Positions 5,959-7,480 of a stretch of 7,480 nucleotides of DNA are shown piece by piece (positions within the stretch are counted from its first letter, which is position 1; every line of letters begins with the position of its first letter). The stretch comes from Acidobacteriaceae bacterium (GTDB lineage Bacteria; Acidobacteriota; Terriglobia; Terriglobales; Acidobacteriaceae). The position numbers and the translations under genes were made by a program. A model generated the notes under the pieces. The model did no database searches. It saw only the letters and a program-made list of their open reading frames with translations, and was not told the origin of the DNA. The stretch lies in the NCBI GenBank assembly GCA_003132825.1, contig PKYX01000259.1:1-7480 (forward strand). Reading direction: 5' to 3'.

Positions 5959-7191
5959 ATGATCGAACTGGCCAACACGCTGCCCGATCTGAGCGTCCAG
6001 TCGTCCGAGTACGCGCGGCTGCTGGGCTATCCTCGCGGCTGGGTGCTCGAAGGCCGAGCTCAGGAACTCGCTGATTGGGCGCGCAGTTGGTACGCCGAAA
6101 ACGGGCGTCCCTGGGTCTATGTGCGTCAGGCGGAGACGCTCGAAGTTGCAGACGATGCGATTCACATTGACGGAATTTCGTTTACCAGCAAAGGCCTGCA
6201 GAGCACGTTGCGGCAGGCGGAAGCCCACAGCGTGATCCTGGTTGCGGTCGGCGCCGGCCCGGAAGCCGAAGAGGAAGCAAGCAAACGGTGGGAGGAAGAG
6301 AAGCCCGACGAGTACTTCTTCCTCGAAATGTTCAGTTCCGCCGTCGTCGAGCACCTGACCACGATCACCGGAGCTAATCTTTGCGACTGGGCGGAACGAA
6401 ATGAAATGGCCATATTGCCTCACTCGAGTCCCGGCTATCCGGAGTGGGACGTTGCCGAACAGCCCCGCTTACTCGCTCTGATGAAGCGCACCCGGAAGCA
6501 TGCCCTGCCCTCCTCGGTGGATGTGCTGGACTCCGGCATGCTGCGGCCCAAGAAAACCCTGTTAGCGGTCTTCGGATTGACCCATCATACCGATCGGCTG
6601 CGCCGGCTCACCGAGCTTGTTCCCTGCGAGAACTGTTCCTATGCCCCCTGCCAGTATCGGCGAGCACCCTACCGCCGGGGTGCCAAACCGGGAGTTCCGG
6701 CTCGCGCCTCGGTGCTGGACCGCGAGGCCGACTACAGTGTGAACACGAAAGCCCTAAAAAGATGGGCGGAGGAACGCCTCTCGATCGAGATGCGCGAGGA
6801 CGGCACGGTGGACTTTCTGTTCCGCTACGACGGAACAACGTGCACCAACATGGGCCGCTCCCTGAGTTTTCACTACCACGTAAGACTGGGGCCGCGCGAC
6901 GAGGGATATCCCATACGAGAGCAGCGATGCAGTCCCGCACCGGGCGATACGGGCCACACCCAGATGTGCCAATATATCGAGAACCGCGAGCGCCTGATGA
7001 CCGCTATCGAAGGCGAGAAACCGCTTATCGGACAACGCTTGAATGCGGTCTTGTCATGGCGGCGCGCCGCCTGCGGGGCGGGCTGCTACTGTGATGCTTC
7101 CAGCCGCGAGCACAAGTGGGGCTTGGTTTTCGAAACCATTCATTACGCACTGGTGCAACAAGAACTGGTTCAGGAAGCTGACAAACCATGA
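5959..7191 (+). CDS. Cysteine-rich protein with MetH-activation-like segment (putative Fe-S corrinoid-reactivation protein)
   Basis: About 410 residues. I favour the ATG at 5959, 4 bases after the RACo stop; a GTG at 5944 overlapping that gene by 11 bases, with GGAG at 5930-5933, is a real alternative. The first half resembles the B12-dependent methionine synthase activation region: H155-S-S-P158-G159-Y160-P-E-W163, then a helix and S-G-M-L-R-P-K-K-T-L-L-A-V-F-G-L. In MetH the SAM-binding motif is R-x-x-x-G-Y; the Arg position here is His155, so SAM binding is uncertain. The second half is cysteine-rich: C223-x2-C226-x4-C231, then C295, C324, C337 and C372-x3-C376-x-C378. That is enough thiols for one or two Fe-S clusters, although none is proven. 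A plausible role is electron transfer to the corrinoid protein or to RACo. There is no signal peptide. Its stop codon overlaps the next start as ATGA. Confidence 0.8.
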   Translation: MIELANTLPDLSVQSSEYARLLGYPRGWVLEGRAQELADWARSWYAENGRPWVYVRQAETLEVADDAIHIDGISFTSKGLQSTLRQAEAHSVILVAVGAGPEAEEEASKRWEEEKPDEYFFLEMFSSAVVEHLTTITGANLCDWAERNEMAILPHSSPGYPEWDVAEQPRLLALMKRTRKHALPSSVDVLDSGMLRPKKTLLAVFGLTHHTDRLRRLTELVPCENCSYAPCQYRRAPYRRGAKPGVPARASVLDREADYSVNTKALKRWAEERLSIEMREDGTVDFLFRYDGTTCTNMGRSLSFHYHVRLGPRDEGYPIREQRCSPAPGDTGHTQMCQYIENRERLMTAIEGEKPLIGQRLNAVLSWRRAACGAGCYCDASSREHKWGLVFETIHYALVQQELVQEADKP

Positions 7192-7480
7192 AGAAACTCT
7201 TTCAAGACCAGATCAGGGAGCAGCCCCTCCTCTCCGACGGCGCCATGGGCACGCAACTCATGCTGGCCGGATTGGAACAGGGCAACTGCGGCGAGGAATG
7301 GAACCTCACGCACCCGGAAAAGGTGCTGGCCATCCAAAGCCGCTATGCACAGGCGGGCGCGGATTGCATCCTGACGAACACTTTCGGCGGTTCGCGCATC
7401 ATGCTCAACCGCCACGCCAAAGCTGACAACGTCGTCGAGATCAATAAGGCGGGGGTGGAGATCGTCCGCCGGGCCTTCCA
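7188..7480 (+). CDS. Homocysteine S-methyltransferase family protein, N-terminus (partial at 3' edge)
   Basis: The frame begins at ATG 7188, overlapping the previous stop in ATGA, with AGGAAG at 7172-7177, and stays open to the window end (97 full codons). It shows the start of the Hcy methyltransferase barrel: L-S-D17-G-A-M-G-T22-Q-L, then E37-W38-N39, then A-G-A-D59-C-I-L-T-N64-T65-F66-G-G-S-R. These motifs are shared by MetH module 1, betaine-homocysteine methyltransferase (BHMT) and MmuM. The zinc-binding cysteines lie further on, outside the window, so activity cannot be confirmed. In this operon it could accept methyl groups from the corrinoid protein to make methionine, or it could be one module of a larger fused protein. 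The bacterial BHMT-like branch looks closest by eye. Family call firm, exact role open. Confidence 0.88.
   Translation, partial: MKKLFQDQIREQPLLSDGAMGTQLMLAGLEQGNCGEEWNLTHPEKVLAIQSRYAQAGADCILTNTFGGSRIMLNRHAKADNVVEINKAGVEIVRRAF

Noticed and set aside
1..7480. CRISPR arrays, insertion sequences, tRNA or rRNA genes
   Set aside because: No regularly spaced repeats, transposase frames with terminal repeats, or structured RNA genes were seen on either strand.

Overview
The window is about 7.5 kb of moderately GC-rich bacterial DNA with every supported gene on the + strand. The mix of Tat-exported Gfo/Idh/MocA oxidoreductase, exported cupin and TPP enzyme upstream of a corrinoid methyltransferase operon resembles soil Acidobacteriota and related lineages. 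That placement is inferred from gene style, because the window has no rRNA or marker gene.

Region 1 (1-2112) is the end of a carbon-metabolism neighbourhood. It holds the C-terminus of a thiamine-diphosphate enzyme (1-195), a Tat-signal Gfo/Idh/MocA oxidoreductase (241-1632) and an exported single-domain cupin (1660-2112). A perfect 7-bp stem-loop (212-229) abuts the Shine-Dalgarno of the oxidoreductase.

Region 2 (2113-2313) is the only real intergenic gap. It holds an imperfect hairpin (2136-2162), a TATAAT box (2223-2228), a perfect 12-bp palindrome where transcription would start (2233-2244), and a strong AGGAGG that favours the second of two ATGs (2314). I saw no cobalamin riboswitch.

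Region 3 (2314-7480, running off the end) is a tight six-gene operon with gaps of -4 to +12 bases. Its genes encode a URO-D-fold methyltransferase, a cobalamin-binding corrinoid protein, a small PF13769-type ('Virulence_fact') protein, a RACo-like ferredoxin/ASKHA reductive activator, a 410-residue cysteine-rich protein with a MetH-activation-like segment, and the N-terminus of a homocysteine S-methyltransferase. Together they read as a three-component methyl transfer system. The URO-D protein would move a methyl group from an unknown donor to Co(I) on the corrinoid protein. The homocysteine methyltransferase, or a pterin enzyme further downstream, would take it off. RACo, perhaps with the cysteine-rich protein, would rescue Co(II).

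The most interesting points are that the URO-D protein lacks the zinc-thiolate residues of MtaA-type enzymes, that the operon holds two apparently different corrinoid-reactivation modules, and that the uncharacterised 'virulence factor' family protein sits at the centre of a methyl-transfer operon.
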